Assembly (NCBI GenBank): GCA_002163245.1
Contig: MAAL01000021.1
Location: 62,001 to 126,000, forward strand
Source: Gammaproteobacteria bacterium 42_54_T18
GTDB taxonomy: Bacteria > Pseudomonadota > Gammaproteobacteria > Pseudomonadales > Ketobacteraceae
Direction: 5' to 3'
Length of the DNA: 64,000 nt
The notes beneath the pieces are model-generated. The model made no database searches. It was not told where the DNA came from and was given only the letters and a program-made list of their open reading frames with translations. The position numbers were made by a program, and so were the translations under genes. Below are positions 27,940-38,900 of the stretch, piece by piece (the stretch's first letter is position 1; every line of letters starts with the position of its first letter).

Positions 27940-29569
27940 ATCCAATGATCCTCGGTTTCCTGAGGCAAAATATATTGACCCAGGTTTACCTGAATACGCA
28001 GGTAACCCTTTAATCAGTGCACTGCCAGCTATTATGGATTTAGGGACATGCAAAAAACAGTTACGTTCTTTGCCATCGTTTAATGAAAATGAAATTAACT
28101 TACCCCCACATATCCGTGTACATGCTATTAATCGATTAGCCACCTCTTTTTTTCAGCCACTGTCTGTACATATCACCTTAGAAAGTAAAATTTCCCTAAT
28201 GATTCGTCAGGGCTACCTGGGTAGAAACCCTAAAACCGCAAGCCTTGTAAAGCACCTTAATAATGGTTACGAACGTATTGTAAAAAAAGACCTGCAGGCA
28301 TACATCCATGAGGATGTAGATTCCACAGCGACATCCTTTTCATTAATTGGTGTCTCTGGTTGTGGAAAGACGACAGCATTAAACAGGTTACTCTCAACGT
28401 ATCCAAGAGTGATATACCACCCTGATTATCATCTTATTCAAATACCATGGATAAAAATTGACTGTCCTCATGCCGGTTCTTTGGGAGAGTTGTGTCGAAG
28501 TTTCTTTCATGCACTGGACCGACGGTTAGGAACCAACTATGCGAAAAAGTACGGCGGAAAACGTAAGTCGATCGATGAGTTAATTGCGGAGATGGCACAA
28601 CTGGCAAATGTTCACAGTATCGGAGTACTGGTGATAGATGAGATACAGCATTTAAATGTTGCCAAAGGCGGCGGCGCGGATATGATGCTGAACTTCTTTG
28701 TTACCTTTGTAAATACTATCGGTGTCCCCGTCATACTAGTAGGTACGCCAAAAGCGAGATCTATTTTTGAAGGTGAATTTCGACAGGCAAGGCGAAGTGT
28801 GGGTCAAGGCAGTTTGATGTGGGATCGTATGCAGCCGGATAATAGTTGGAATAGGTTTGTGGAAGAGCTATGGAAGTATCAGTGGTTAAAGGATAAAAAG
28901 GGTTTAACGCATGAACTTAAGGGTGTTATTTACGACTTAACCCAAGGCATTGTCGATATTCTTATTAAACTGATGTGCTTAGCGCAAGCGAGAGCATTGG
29001 TTATTCGAAAAGAAACAATAACCGTTGGATTATTGAAAAAAGTCTATGAGGATGAATTTAAGCCTGTTCACAAAATGTTAAAAGCACTACGACACGGCGA
29101 TGCCGATCGCATTGTTGAATACAGTGATCTTAGGATGCCAGCAATAGAGTCTAAATTAATCGAAAGTTGTGTAGCGATTGAGGGCCAGGCACCTATAACG
29201 TTAAAACCAACACCCGAGATCAATTCTGATCAGCCGGAAAAAGTGAAAAGTATTGTAAGCCTACTACAGGATATGGGGGTCGAAGCTGATATTGCTATTC
29301 CTTTGGTGACTCAGGAGGTAAATAAGAATCCGGCGTTATCACCGATGCTTGTTATTCATCAACTCACAGGGTTGTTAACAGGAGAAGATCAAGCAGATAC
29401 TCCATTACTCAAAAAAACATCAAAGAAACAACGTATTGAAGCTTGGGTTGATCTTGAACCGAATGATTTACGTTTGGCGTATGCTAATCGCGAACAAACA
29501 GCTATTTATGATACCTTGAAGGAACAAGGTACTATTTGTGATATAGGGAGATTACTGATGGCAACGTAA
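27932..29569 (+). CDS. tnsC: TnsC, AAA+ ATPase transposition regulator
   Basis: The complete counterpart of the truncated copy at the window start. Walker A is GVSGCGKT (residues 140-147) and Walker B VLVIDE (232-237), in an AAA+ core followed by a C-terminal extension. It forms ATP-bound filaments on DNA and activates TnsAB. Three in-frame ATGs follow the GGAGG at 27921-27925; the third, at 27932, has the best spacing. Between the ATPase core and the C-terminus lies a helical part (ETITVGLLKKVYEDEFKPVHKML), well conserved between the two copies. Confidence 0.94.
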   Translation: MNESNDPRFPEAKYIDPGLPEYAGNPLISALPAIMDLGTCKKQLRSLPSFNENEINLPPHIRVHAINRLATSFFQPLSVHITLESKISLMIRQGYLGRNPKTASLVKHLNNGYERIVKKDLQAYIHEDVDSTATSFSLIGVSGCGKTTALNRLLSTYPRVIYHPDYHLIQIPWIKIDCPHAGSLGELCRSFFHALDRRLGTNYAKKYGGKRKSIDELIAEMAQLANVHSIGVLVIDEIQHLNVAKGGGADMMLNFFVTFVNTIGVPVILVGTPKARSIFEGEFRQARRSVGQGSLMWDRMQPDNSWNRFVEELWKYQWLKDKKGLTHELKGVIYDLTQGIVDILIKLMCLAQARALVIRKETITVGLLKKVYEDEFKPVHKMLKALRHGDADRIVEYSDLRMPAIESKLIESCVAIEGQAPITLKPTPEINSDQPEKVKSIVSLLQDMGVEADIAIPLVTQEVNKNPALSPMLVIHQLTGLLTGEDQADTPLLKKTSKKQRIEAWVDLEPNDLRLAYANREQTAIYDTLKEQGTICDIGRLLMAT

Positions 29570-29571
29570 CC

Positions 29572-31137
29572 ATGTTGACCTATTTCCCAACAGCATATTC
29601 CGGTGAGCTGTTTTATAGCTTAGTGGCAAGGTATGGCATTCATACTGGGATATTGGATGAAAAGGGAATTACCTCTGATGTCTTTGGTGTAAAAACAGCC
29701 GCTGCAGTTACTGATTTTCCAAGTCACCTTCAGAGTTTCTGCGATAACGTTAAACATGTTTGGAATATTACACCTGAAGAAATAATTCAAAACCATACCT
29801 TGATGCCAGCATTTTTGCCTTTTGTTTCTCCGCAACTGGCAGATAAAACAGTTCAATCTGCAATATCAGATTATGGAGGAAACATTCACACACGATTAGG
29901 AACTGCTGCATCTGCTGTTAACTTTCCTCGGCAGCTCAGAATATGTGAACAATGTTATAAAGAGCAGTGTACGTTATTCGGCGAACCCTATTGGCAGCGA
30001 GAGCATCAACTCTTTGGTGTAGTGTATTGCCCACACCATCATTGTATGTTGAAAAATACCGATACGACATACCGTTCAACGAGTAAACATGGATTTAAAT
30101 CCGTCTTACATGCAGAATCCGCTGATCAATTAAGTAGTATTAGTTTCAAACATAAAGATCAACGTAATTTAGCCTCGTTGAGCGAAAGCTTCGACGAACT
30201 TTTGCATATTCAAATAGAAACAAAAATAACGTTGTGGCAATGGACGCAGTTCTACCGTGGCTTAGCTGTGGACGCTGGGTTAATAAAGGGAACCCGCGTA
30301 GATCACATTATGGTCAGCGAAAGGATGTTAACGCATTTTTCAGCTGAATTATTGAGGGAGTTAAATAGCCAAATATCAACTTATCCACAAGGCTGGTTAC
30401 TGAATCAATTTCGAAAACATAGACAAGCAATTCACCCCTTGAGGCATTTACTAATATGGCAGCTATTTCGGCCCACTTTTACCGTTAAGGCAATTCTTGA
30501 AGAAGCAATGTCATACTCTGAAATTCCCTGTGTATCCATTAAAAGCGCCGGTTTACAGGCAGTAGAAGTCGACCTAAATCATTATAAAAAATTGTGGTTA
30601 GCGTTAATATCAAGATATCCAAGGCAAGGTGTGAAAGCGTTACGTGAGAAAAGGTATGGTTCGCGAATTTACAGCTGGCTATACCGGCATGATAGAGAAT
30701 GGTTGATGTTGTTTTCTCCAACACGAAGAGTAATAGAACAGAAAAATTTAAGGGTTAATTGGAAGAAAAGAGATAGAACATTTGTTAGAGCATTGATAAA
30801 AATAAAAAACTATCATCAGAACGATATCAGTGGCAAACGTAAATCCCAAGCCTGGTATATATCCCATATTTCACAACAGGTGACACTTGAAAAAAACCTC
30901 CACAAATTACCGTTATGTCGATTCTTTTTAACAAAATATACTGAAACAATTGAGCAATATCAGTTACGTCGTATCTATCGTGTCGTGGATGGGCTTTATA
31001 ACAGTGATCAACCTATAAAACCTTGGATTATCATGCGCAAAGCAGGCTTAAAAAAGGATAAACTATCTCATTGTGTGAAGGAATATTTAGATCAGATAGA
31101 GGATATCGTAAGTCATGAGATACCACGCCGTTTTTAA
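29572..31137 (+). CDS. tniQ: TnsD/TniQ family target-site selector
   Basis: 521 residues. The N-terminus FPTAYSGELFYSLVARYG is the TniQ signature; the zinc finger is C125-x2-C128 and C153-x2-H156. The full length, with helical DNA-binding repeats (SWLYRHDREWL, RRIYRVVDGL), matches TnsD rather than short TniQ forms. It starts two bases after the tnsC stop. Both elements occupy almost the same insertion point, so their two TniQ proteins may read the same attachment site; they share many positions in the C-terminal half (ENLHKLPLC, SWLYRHDREW). Confidence 0.92.
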   Translation: MLTYFPTAYSGELFYSLVARYGIHTGILDEKGITSDVFGVKTAAAVTDFPSHLQSFCDNVKHVWNITPEEIIQNHTLMPAFLPFVSPQLADKTVQSAISDYGGNIHTRLGTAASAVNFPRQLRICEQCYKEQCTLFGEPYWQREHQLFGVVYCPHHHCMLKNTDTTYRSTSKHGFKSVLHAESADQLSSISFKHKDQRNLASLSESFDELLHIQIETKITLWQWTQFYRGLAVDAGLIKGTRVDHIMVSERMLTHFSAELLRELNSQISTYPQGWLLNQFRKHRQAIHPLRHLLIWQLFRPTFTVKAILEEAMSYSEIPCVSIKSAGLQAVEVDLNHYKKLWLALISRYPRQGVKALREKRYGSRIYSWLYRHDREWLMLFSPTRRVIEQKNLRVNWKKRDRTFVRALIKIKNYHQNDISGKRKSQAWYISHISQQVTLEKNLHKLPLCRFFLTKYTETIEQYQLRRIYRVVDGLYNSDQPIKPWIIMRKAGLKKDKLSHCVKEYLDQIEDIVSHEIPRRF

Positions 31138-32704
31138 AGAGATACCGTCGAATTCAAAATTAATTATGTTGGGTGATCTTTACAAAAAACCTCATCAAGG
31201 CTGGAAAATTGTTACCAATTTTAATCTAGACAACGGTGATCAAATCCGAAAGTCCTTTCCGATTGAAGTGCTACCAGCCTTATTTTTAGGGCGTTTATAT
31301 CCACCAAAAGGCAATTATTGGAAAAGAACAGGTTTTACTGGGAAGTTTATATTACCTCCGGTGGCTAAATGGCGTAGAACAACGATGGCAGATATGCCCA
31401 CACCTCTTAAGCGAGAAGGAAAATATGCTGAAGACGTAAGCCGTCAAAAGGTATACCGGATAGAAACCATTGGCCGTATTTATTGGCTGCCGGTGATTGA
31501 ATTGGCACGAAAATTACATTTTTATTCAGCAGAATTAACGCGCTCTGCGGTGTTAGAAGGAAATCTACACCTTGTGGGAAGAGCGAGGCAAGTGGATGAC
31601 GATGGATATATTGATTTAATGAGCACAATGCCAGTGAAGTACTTGAACTACTCTGAGTATCGGCGATATTTGTCTTGGTTAATGTTCGATAAAGGGGCCG
31701 ATAAGAGTTTTTGTTCCATATACCAGCATAAAAACCGTGAAATGATAGAAAATCCAGATCACCTTAGGTGGACGTTTGATTTTAACCCGCCGGACATTTC
31801 AGGTGTTGAATTATCTTGGAGTGGATTTAAACCAACCGATAGCGAGCACTGTTTCATTCGAGAGATTACCGCGTTGTCTGGTATCAAAGCTCCAAACTTA
31901 AATGCAGTATATTTTACGCATCCCGATGATATTGCGATAGATCCAGAGAAAAACCAAGAAAAAGGAAAGAAACGTGGACGTTACAAAAGCACGCCAGATA
32001 ACCATGTAGTGGATACTGAAGAAACGCCGAATTCTCGCAATAGGCACCGTATGTTAACGATCCCCCAAACGGGGTTCCATTTTGATTCAGAACTAAAAAC
32101 ACAACGAAATCCAAGGTTGGAGTTAATTGGTATTAAGGGTGTATTGGAAGATAGCGATGAAACCAATGATACAGAAACTGTCGGGGTTACGGAAAGCGAT
32201 CTTAATGGTAAAAACCCAAGAGCCGATTTTAATGCACTTGAGGAAAAAGAAGAAGGTAAAGCCAGTTTCACTGAATTTAAGCAGGTAATTAAACATGTTC
32301 GTGAAAAGAAACCAAAATGGAAGATATCTGAACGTATCGCCTACGTGCCTCAAGGCAACAGCCGAAAACTGTATAAGATTGGTGATCGACGCCGGTGTTA
32401 CCTGCATGTGAAGGTAACACTTGACGAAAGTACAACTATTCATATTTTGGATATTGAGTTGTCAGATGGCAGGAGTTTATCGACACTATTACTTAGGTTT
32501 GATAACAGACTGTCTGAAAAGGAGGCTATTTACGATACATTGGTTTCGTTGATGAATAACGCCTGCAATTGGAGTAGGAAGCAGGTTTATGAAATATCAG
32601 TAGCAAGGAAGTTTCTTTCCCATCCGAAAGTGTTGGATATGGCAAACGAAGAAACAATTGTTTCATGGTCGAAACGGATGTTTGACAGTCTGACGGATTT
32701 GTAA
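31115..32704 (+). CDS. tnsE: TnsE, replication-directed target selector
   Basis: A 529-residue TnsE. Conserved blocks are IYWLPVIELARKLHFYS, WTFDFNPPDISGVEL and FIREITAL, and a C-terminal DNA-binding part (LDIELSDGRSLSTLLLRF). The middle (about 270-400) is low-complexity and charged, as in other TnsE proteins. It starts at an ATG 23 bases before the tniQ stop, with GAGG upstream. Compared with the TnsE of element 1 it is diverged, especially at the C-terminal end, where LYGNDGHKG is missing. The 288 bases after its stop (32705-32992) show no gene or clear site. Confidence 0.88.
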   Translation: MRYHAVFKEIPSNSKLIMLGDLYKKPHQGWKIVTNFNLDNGDQIRKSFPIEVLPALFLGRLYPPKGNYWKRTGFTGKFILPPVAKWRRTTMADMPTPLKREGKYAEDVSRQKVYRIETIGRIYWLPVIELARKLHFYSAELTRSAVLEGNLHLVGRARQVDDDGYIDLMSTMPVKYLNYSEYRRYLSWLMFDKGADKSFCSIYQHKNREMIENPDHLRWTFDFNPPDISGVELSWSGFKPTDSEHCFIREITALSGIKAPNLNAVYFTHPDDIAIDPEKNQEKGKKRGRYKSTPDNHVVDTEETPNSRNRHRMLTIPQTGFHFDSELKTQRNPRLELIGIKGVLEDSDETNDTETVGVTESDLNGKNPRADFNALEEKEEGKASFTEFKQVIKHVREKKPKWKISERIAYVPQGNSRKLYKIGDRRRCYLHVKVTLDESTTIHILDIELSDGRSLSTLLLRFDNRLSEKEAIYDTLVSLMNNACNWSRKQVYEISVARKFLSHPKVLDMANEETIVSWSKRMFDSLTDL

Positions 32705-32992
32705 GCAACATTTATATGGCTAGCCGCCCATGACTTCCCTTAACATAGGATTACATAGTCTCAGATTGGTAACAAGGATATGTTGTGCTTTAAATTTTAG
32801 TTATTTTTTGTTAGGCTCCAGGCCTTCTAAATCAGGATGGTATTGCAAGACAGCAAAGGAAATGTAATCTAGTGTTTATCAGCATATCTCCTTTCCCCAG
32901 TTTACATACGGCTTAAATTTATGAGTATGTAAATCCTTGCTTGTTGTTTCAATACACCCGTTAGTAAGTACACCAGCAAATGAGAGTGCTAA

Positions 32993-35900
32993 TTGAAAAT
33001 GAATAAAAGATTTCCGGCGTTCTTAACGTTTCTTTTTGCCTTATTAATGGGGGCGCTCTCAAATAGCTTGTTCGCAGCCACTCAGTGGAATAGTGATCTC
33101 TATACAGTTCACAGTGGTGATTATAATGATGATGGCCTACTGGATATTATCCTCAAGGGAAAAGTGATCATTATTCCAATGGATGGTCTTATTATCCCTA
33201 TCATAAGGGAAAGCGCTGTGATGCAGCAAAATAATGACGGAAGTTATACGTTGTTGTATCCGGTCTCACTCTCAAGTATTAATGCTATTGAACTTTCAAC
33301 AGCAGAATATAATCTTTTTGAAGGGGATTTTAATGGTGACGGCATTAAAGACTTTTTCTTACAAGCTCATAGCCCTGATGCCGCGAGTTTCATTTTGTAT
33401 GGTGAGGATTCTAGCGGGTTACCAACATTACAGAACCTAAAAGATGTTACAAGTGTAGCGGTGAATAGCGATGCTGCTTCAATCATCATTAGTGACATAA
33501 ATAATGATGGGCGTGATGACATTATCATCACTAATACAGGGTATGGATACCAAACAGCACTACTAGGTTCTGAAGCTGGTCTACAAGAAGGCAGTGATGG
33601 CGAGATAGTTGGTGATGGAAGTGATCCTGCTAGTGGGCCTGTAAATATTAAAGTAGGAGTGTTAGAAGGGGAATTAAAAATATTGCCGAGTGGTGCTACC
33701 ACTTATAGGGTGCCAGTCAATGTACCTCCAGGTATTAATGGCATGCAGCCACAGCTTGCGTTAGCTTATAATTCGAGAGGGGGGAATGGCGAGCTAGGTG
33801 TGAGTTGGGCGTTACAAGGAATACCTTCTATATCTCGTTGCCCTACCAATCTGGCCATTGATGGGTTTATCGATGGGGTGGATTATGATAATAACGATCG
33901 GCTTTGTTTTGGGGGGCAGCGGTTAATTCCAGTGAATGGGAATACATCTCATATTCAAACTAATACAGAGTATCGCTTAGAAAATAATAATGCGATCAAA
34001 GTAGTCTTTCTAGATAGCGTCGAAGGTGAGCTAGGATATTTCGCTGTTTACTATAAAAGTGGACGTATTGACTATTTTGGAGCAAATCGACATGGAGGTA
34101 CAGATGATGCGACTTCATTTCATAGCATGGAGTTACCTTCTGGAGTCGCTGCGCGTCCTGTTCCAGGTTCAACGTGGCATCTTGGGAAATCATATAGCTG
34201 GCGTTTAAAGGAATCGGTAGACCGCTTCGGAAATAATGTCCTCTATCACTATAGCTCGGATGAAGATATAGGTGGTAAACAGTTAGAGAGCATCACGTAT
34301 AGTGCATACAGAGTGACTTTAGAACGTGAAAGTCGTCCAGATCCTCTGGCAAAGCATGACTTTGGTATGACTTATCAACATGAATTAGAGCGAATTAAAG
34401 AAATTAGTGTTGCTGTTGATGGAGCTGCTCCATTTTCTCGTTATCGTTTGTCATACCAACAGGGCGATACTGCAGGATATGAGATGTCAAAACTGCAAAG
34501 CATACAATTTTGTGGAGTAGACAACAGTTGTTTAGAGCCATTAGAAATGGAATGGACATTAAACTTTGCTGAGTTTAAAACTTTTTCGGGATATAAAAAA
34601 TATGGTCTGGATGTCGGGTATGACGGTCGTTGGCCTGTTAGGGTCGGTGATGTAAATGGTGACGGGCGTGCTGATATTGTTTTGTTTTATGAAAACGATG
34701 ATGTTGGCCAAAGTGTGTGGACACTGCTTGCTGGTAAGGGCTCGGGGTCAACTGAAGGCGTAAACCATTACTCTTCGTTTAAGCAAGTTGTTTATCTAGG
34801 GAAAAATAATAGTCAAGGGTGGGGGGCGGATGCTCTTCATGAACTGGTTGATGTTAATGGAGATGGCAAGAAAGATGTGGTTTGGATGTCAGCTTCCGGT
34901 CCGGTGGTGGCATTAAGTAAAAAAAGCGGTGATTATGATCTTCGACCTACATCTATAGAAGCTTTCGGCAAAAATCAAGGTTGGGATGATAGTACACCTA
35001 TCCATTTTACCGATATCAATAGTGATGGGCGAACCGATATTGTTGGGTTTAATCGCGCAGGGATTGATATCGCTCTAGGCCAGGCTGAAGGCTCCTTCAT
35101 TTATAGTGAAAATGTGCTTGCTGACTTTGGATATAATCAGGGCTGGCGAGAAGAGCACTCTCGATTGATTGCAGATGTAAATGGAGATGGGCTGCCAGAT
35201 ATTGTTGGGTTTGATAATAGCGGTGCACGATTGTCTTTTGGTACTGGTGATGGTTATTTCTTCTCACCTTCTATCGCGATATTGGTTGAAAGCGGCGGCG
35301 AGCAAGATTGGAGTAATCAAGAGAACTTTCAAGCCGCAGATGTTGATGGTGATGGGCGGGCAGATATTATCGGGTTTTCTCCTACAGGCGTTGTGGTTTC
35401 CTTGTCAGTAGGAGACGGTAGTTTTATTCGTATGATTGATGAACTGCCGCACTATGGTACAGGTAGCGGGTGGAGTGATTTGCCTATCTTTATAAGAGAT
35501 GTGAATAGCGATGGATATAATGACATTGTAGGGTTTTCAGATGACAACTCGGTCTACGCGGCGTATTCCAAAGGTAATGGTAAGTTTAACCCACCAGAAG
35601 AAATTGAAAATTATGCACCTAAATCAGTAACTCGCAGGATGTGCACATTTTACCGACAAAGAACATGGGAGCTTGATTGTACGGACTTCACATTGGCCCA
35701 ATTTCAAGCTTTGGCAAATGCACATTTTCTTTTTGTTAGTGAAAGAAATGTCAGCATTGCTATCAACGATAGCCAGGGTGGAATTCTCTTTATCGAGGAT
35801 TTCAATGGTGATGGTGCGCTCGATCTCATTAAATTTAATGCCTATAAAACAATAATTAGCCGTAATCAAAATCGACCACGAATGGTAAGTCGGTTTCATA

Positions 35901-38900
35901 ATGGACATCGCGGTGATGTGACGGTTAGTTTAGAGCCCTTGTCATCTTCAGCTGCTTATTCACAAACCGAGGATGCTACATACCCAGAGCGAACCTTTCG
36001 CGGCCCCTACTATGTTACTACGCTGGTTGAGCAAGATGACGGTAAGGGAGGTCAGCGATCTACTAGTTATGCATATTCGGATCTAAAGGTGCATGCACAA
36101 GGAATCGGGTCATTGGGTTTTAAAGAGGTAACAATTACCGACGACCAAAATCCTTTAAAAATTAAGACCACTACTCAATATAGCCAAGACTGGCAAAACC
36201 ATACCATGGGTCAGGTTGTTTCACAATCAACGATAACAGAAGGAGGCCAAGTCTTATCGTCATTGAACAATATGCTTGCTACTGATGAGTTTTTGTATGG
36301 AAGTCAAATTGTTTATCATTCCTATGTAGATATCAGTACCCAGCAAAAGTGGGATCTAAATGGAGAACCTATGGGTACAACAGTAACGGATGTTGGGATG
36401 GATGCTTATAAAAATTCTACCAGCAAGCTGACGACAGTGACTGATCCGAGTGGACTTCAATATTTATCTGAAGAAACTAATGTTTTCAAACCAGAAGATG
36501 AATCAGCGTGGTTTGTGGGATTGCTTGAGCGTCAAACCGTTACTAACACAATACCCAATGAACTGCCGTATCAAGATAGCACTGAAACTAAAACGTCGAC
36601 CTACGAATACTATCCATTGAGTGGAGCTCTTAGGCGTTCAACTCTGGAGCCAGAAGTTGAAGCTCTTAAATCGGTTACAGAAATTATTTATGATGAACAC
36701 GGTTTACCATCAACAACAACAGTAACGGCGAAAGATGTTGTTACACGTGTATCCTCTACAAATTACGACGATTATGGGCGGTTAACATCAAAAACAAATG
36801 CAGAGCAACATAAAAGCAATTACTTTTATGAAGATAATCGATTTCCTTGGTTAGCAACAAAGTCGGTTGATCCGAATAATATTGAAAAGACTGTTAATTT
36901 TGATGACTTTGGTAGAGCGGAGCAGGAGATTTTTGCTGATGATACCAGTGTTACATCCAGTAGTAATTACTGCTCTGAGGTAGGTGGCGCATGTAATGAA
37001 GGGGAAGTGTATTTTATTGAAACGCAAACAACAGCATCTGCGTCAGTCACCGCCTATTACGATCAGTTTGACAGAGAGATTCGGGTATCGACGGTTGGTT
37101 ATGACACTACCGGTGAAATTACAGACGCACTTGTTAATCAAGTGACGAGTTATGATAGTCGTGGCCGTGTAAACGAAGTCTCTTCTGCAGAATACAACGG
37201 TGTAGATCCTGTATTTACGAAAACTGTTTATGATGATCTTGATCGACCTTACATTATTACTTTCTCTGATAGTTCAACTAAAACAATTACTTATAATGGC
37301 TTAGTGATTGAGAGTAAGCGAGAAAATAATGATGAGTCCAAATCCCAAACAACGTTTAAAAAATCTAATGCTATAGGGCAAGTTTTGCAGGTGACGGATG
37401 CTGCAGAAAATACTATTGATTATCTCTATGACGCCTTTGGGAACACCGTCAAAACAATGGATTCGTCGGGCATATCAATACAAATTGAATACGACGTAGC
37501 GGGTAACAAAGTTCGTCTGAATGATCCAGATAAAGGTGAATGGTTTTATAAGTACGACCCTTTGGGTCAATTAAAATTACAAACAGATGCAAAGGATCAG
37601 CAAACCTATTATCTATACGATAAAATAGGGCGCCAAATCAATCGTACTGATTATTATGGAACAGAGGATGCATCTGTAGCTTCATGGATTTACGATGAAG
37701 GGTTAAACGGCATTGGTCAATTAAGTACGCTGAGTGAGACGGGTTATGTTGAGAGCTACATATACGACGATCTTGGACGCCTAAAAACGACAGCTACCGC
37801 GATTGATGGTTTGCAGTTTACACAGGTAAATGCTTACGATGATTACGGACGAGTAGATACTGTAGCCTATCCGGGAGGAGGGTTAACTATTCAAAACGTT
37901 TACGATAATGAAGTAGGAGTCTTGGTTGCCATTCAAAATGCAGATAATGCGAACGAACGCTATTGGAAGCTAGGTGCATTAACTGCTAGTGGTCAAACAA
38001 GGCAATTTACTTTGGGTAGTGGTGCGGTGACGTCACAAGGTTATCATCCGCAAACAGGAAACCTTATTTCTATCAATGCATATATGCCGTTGGTAGAAGA
38101 GAGCATTCAGAGTACAGGTTACATATATGATTACATGGGGAACCTTAAATTTAGACAATCTCTAGGTGGTGCTATTACCGAAGTGTTCATGTATGACAAT
38201 CTTAATCGTCTTGATACTATTACCACTACAGCCCCGTTAATTAATCCAGAGCCAGTTATCATGGGGTATGACAATATGGGTAACATCATAGATAAACCCG
38301 GTGTTGGTCAATACGGCTATACACAGAACTATGATGTTACATTACATGGTGCATATGATGAGTGTGCAAATGCGAATCCTGGGCCACATGCAGTACGCTC
38401 AATTGTGGGGGAAAAGCCTAATAAGTTCTGTTATGACTTAAACGGAAATATGATTCATGATAATGCTCGAGATATTGTGTATTCAGCCTTTGATAAGCCT
38501 ACTGTCATTACGCAAGGTGATAAATCCGTTGAATATAAATACGCGCCTTCTCGGTCTAGATATAAACGTATAGATCGTGAAAATGGCAGTGTTATATCGT
38601 CAACAACTTATGTCAGTAATTTGGAGAGAGTGAAAAAAGGAACGCTAGTAGAAAATAAATATTACATTGGTGATTTTGCTATTGTTACCAAAACTGAAGG
38701 TGATACATCGACAACAGAAACTAACTATCTTTATAGGGATCATCTTGGTTCTCTAGTGGCGATTACCGATGAGTTAGGAAACGTAATAGATGAATTTAGT
38801 TTTGATCCATGGGGGCAGCGACGTTTAGCTACATTTGCTCCCATCACAGATTGGAATCAATTATCAATATTACCAACGAATCGAGGTTATGGAGACCATG

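Noticed and set aside
32705-32992. Small gene between tnsE and the SpvB/RHS gene
   Set aside because: No frame of useful length with a ribosome site; nothing recognisable.
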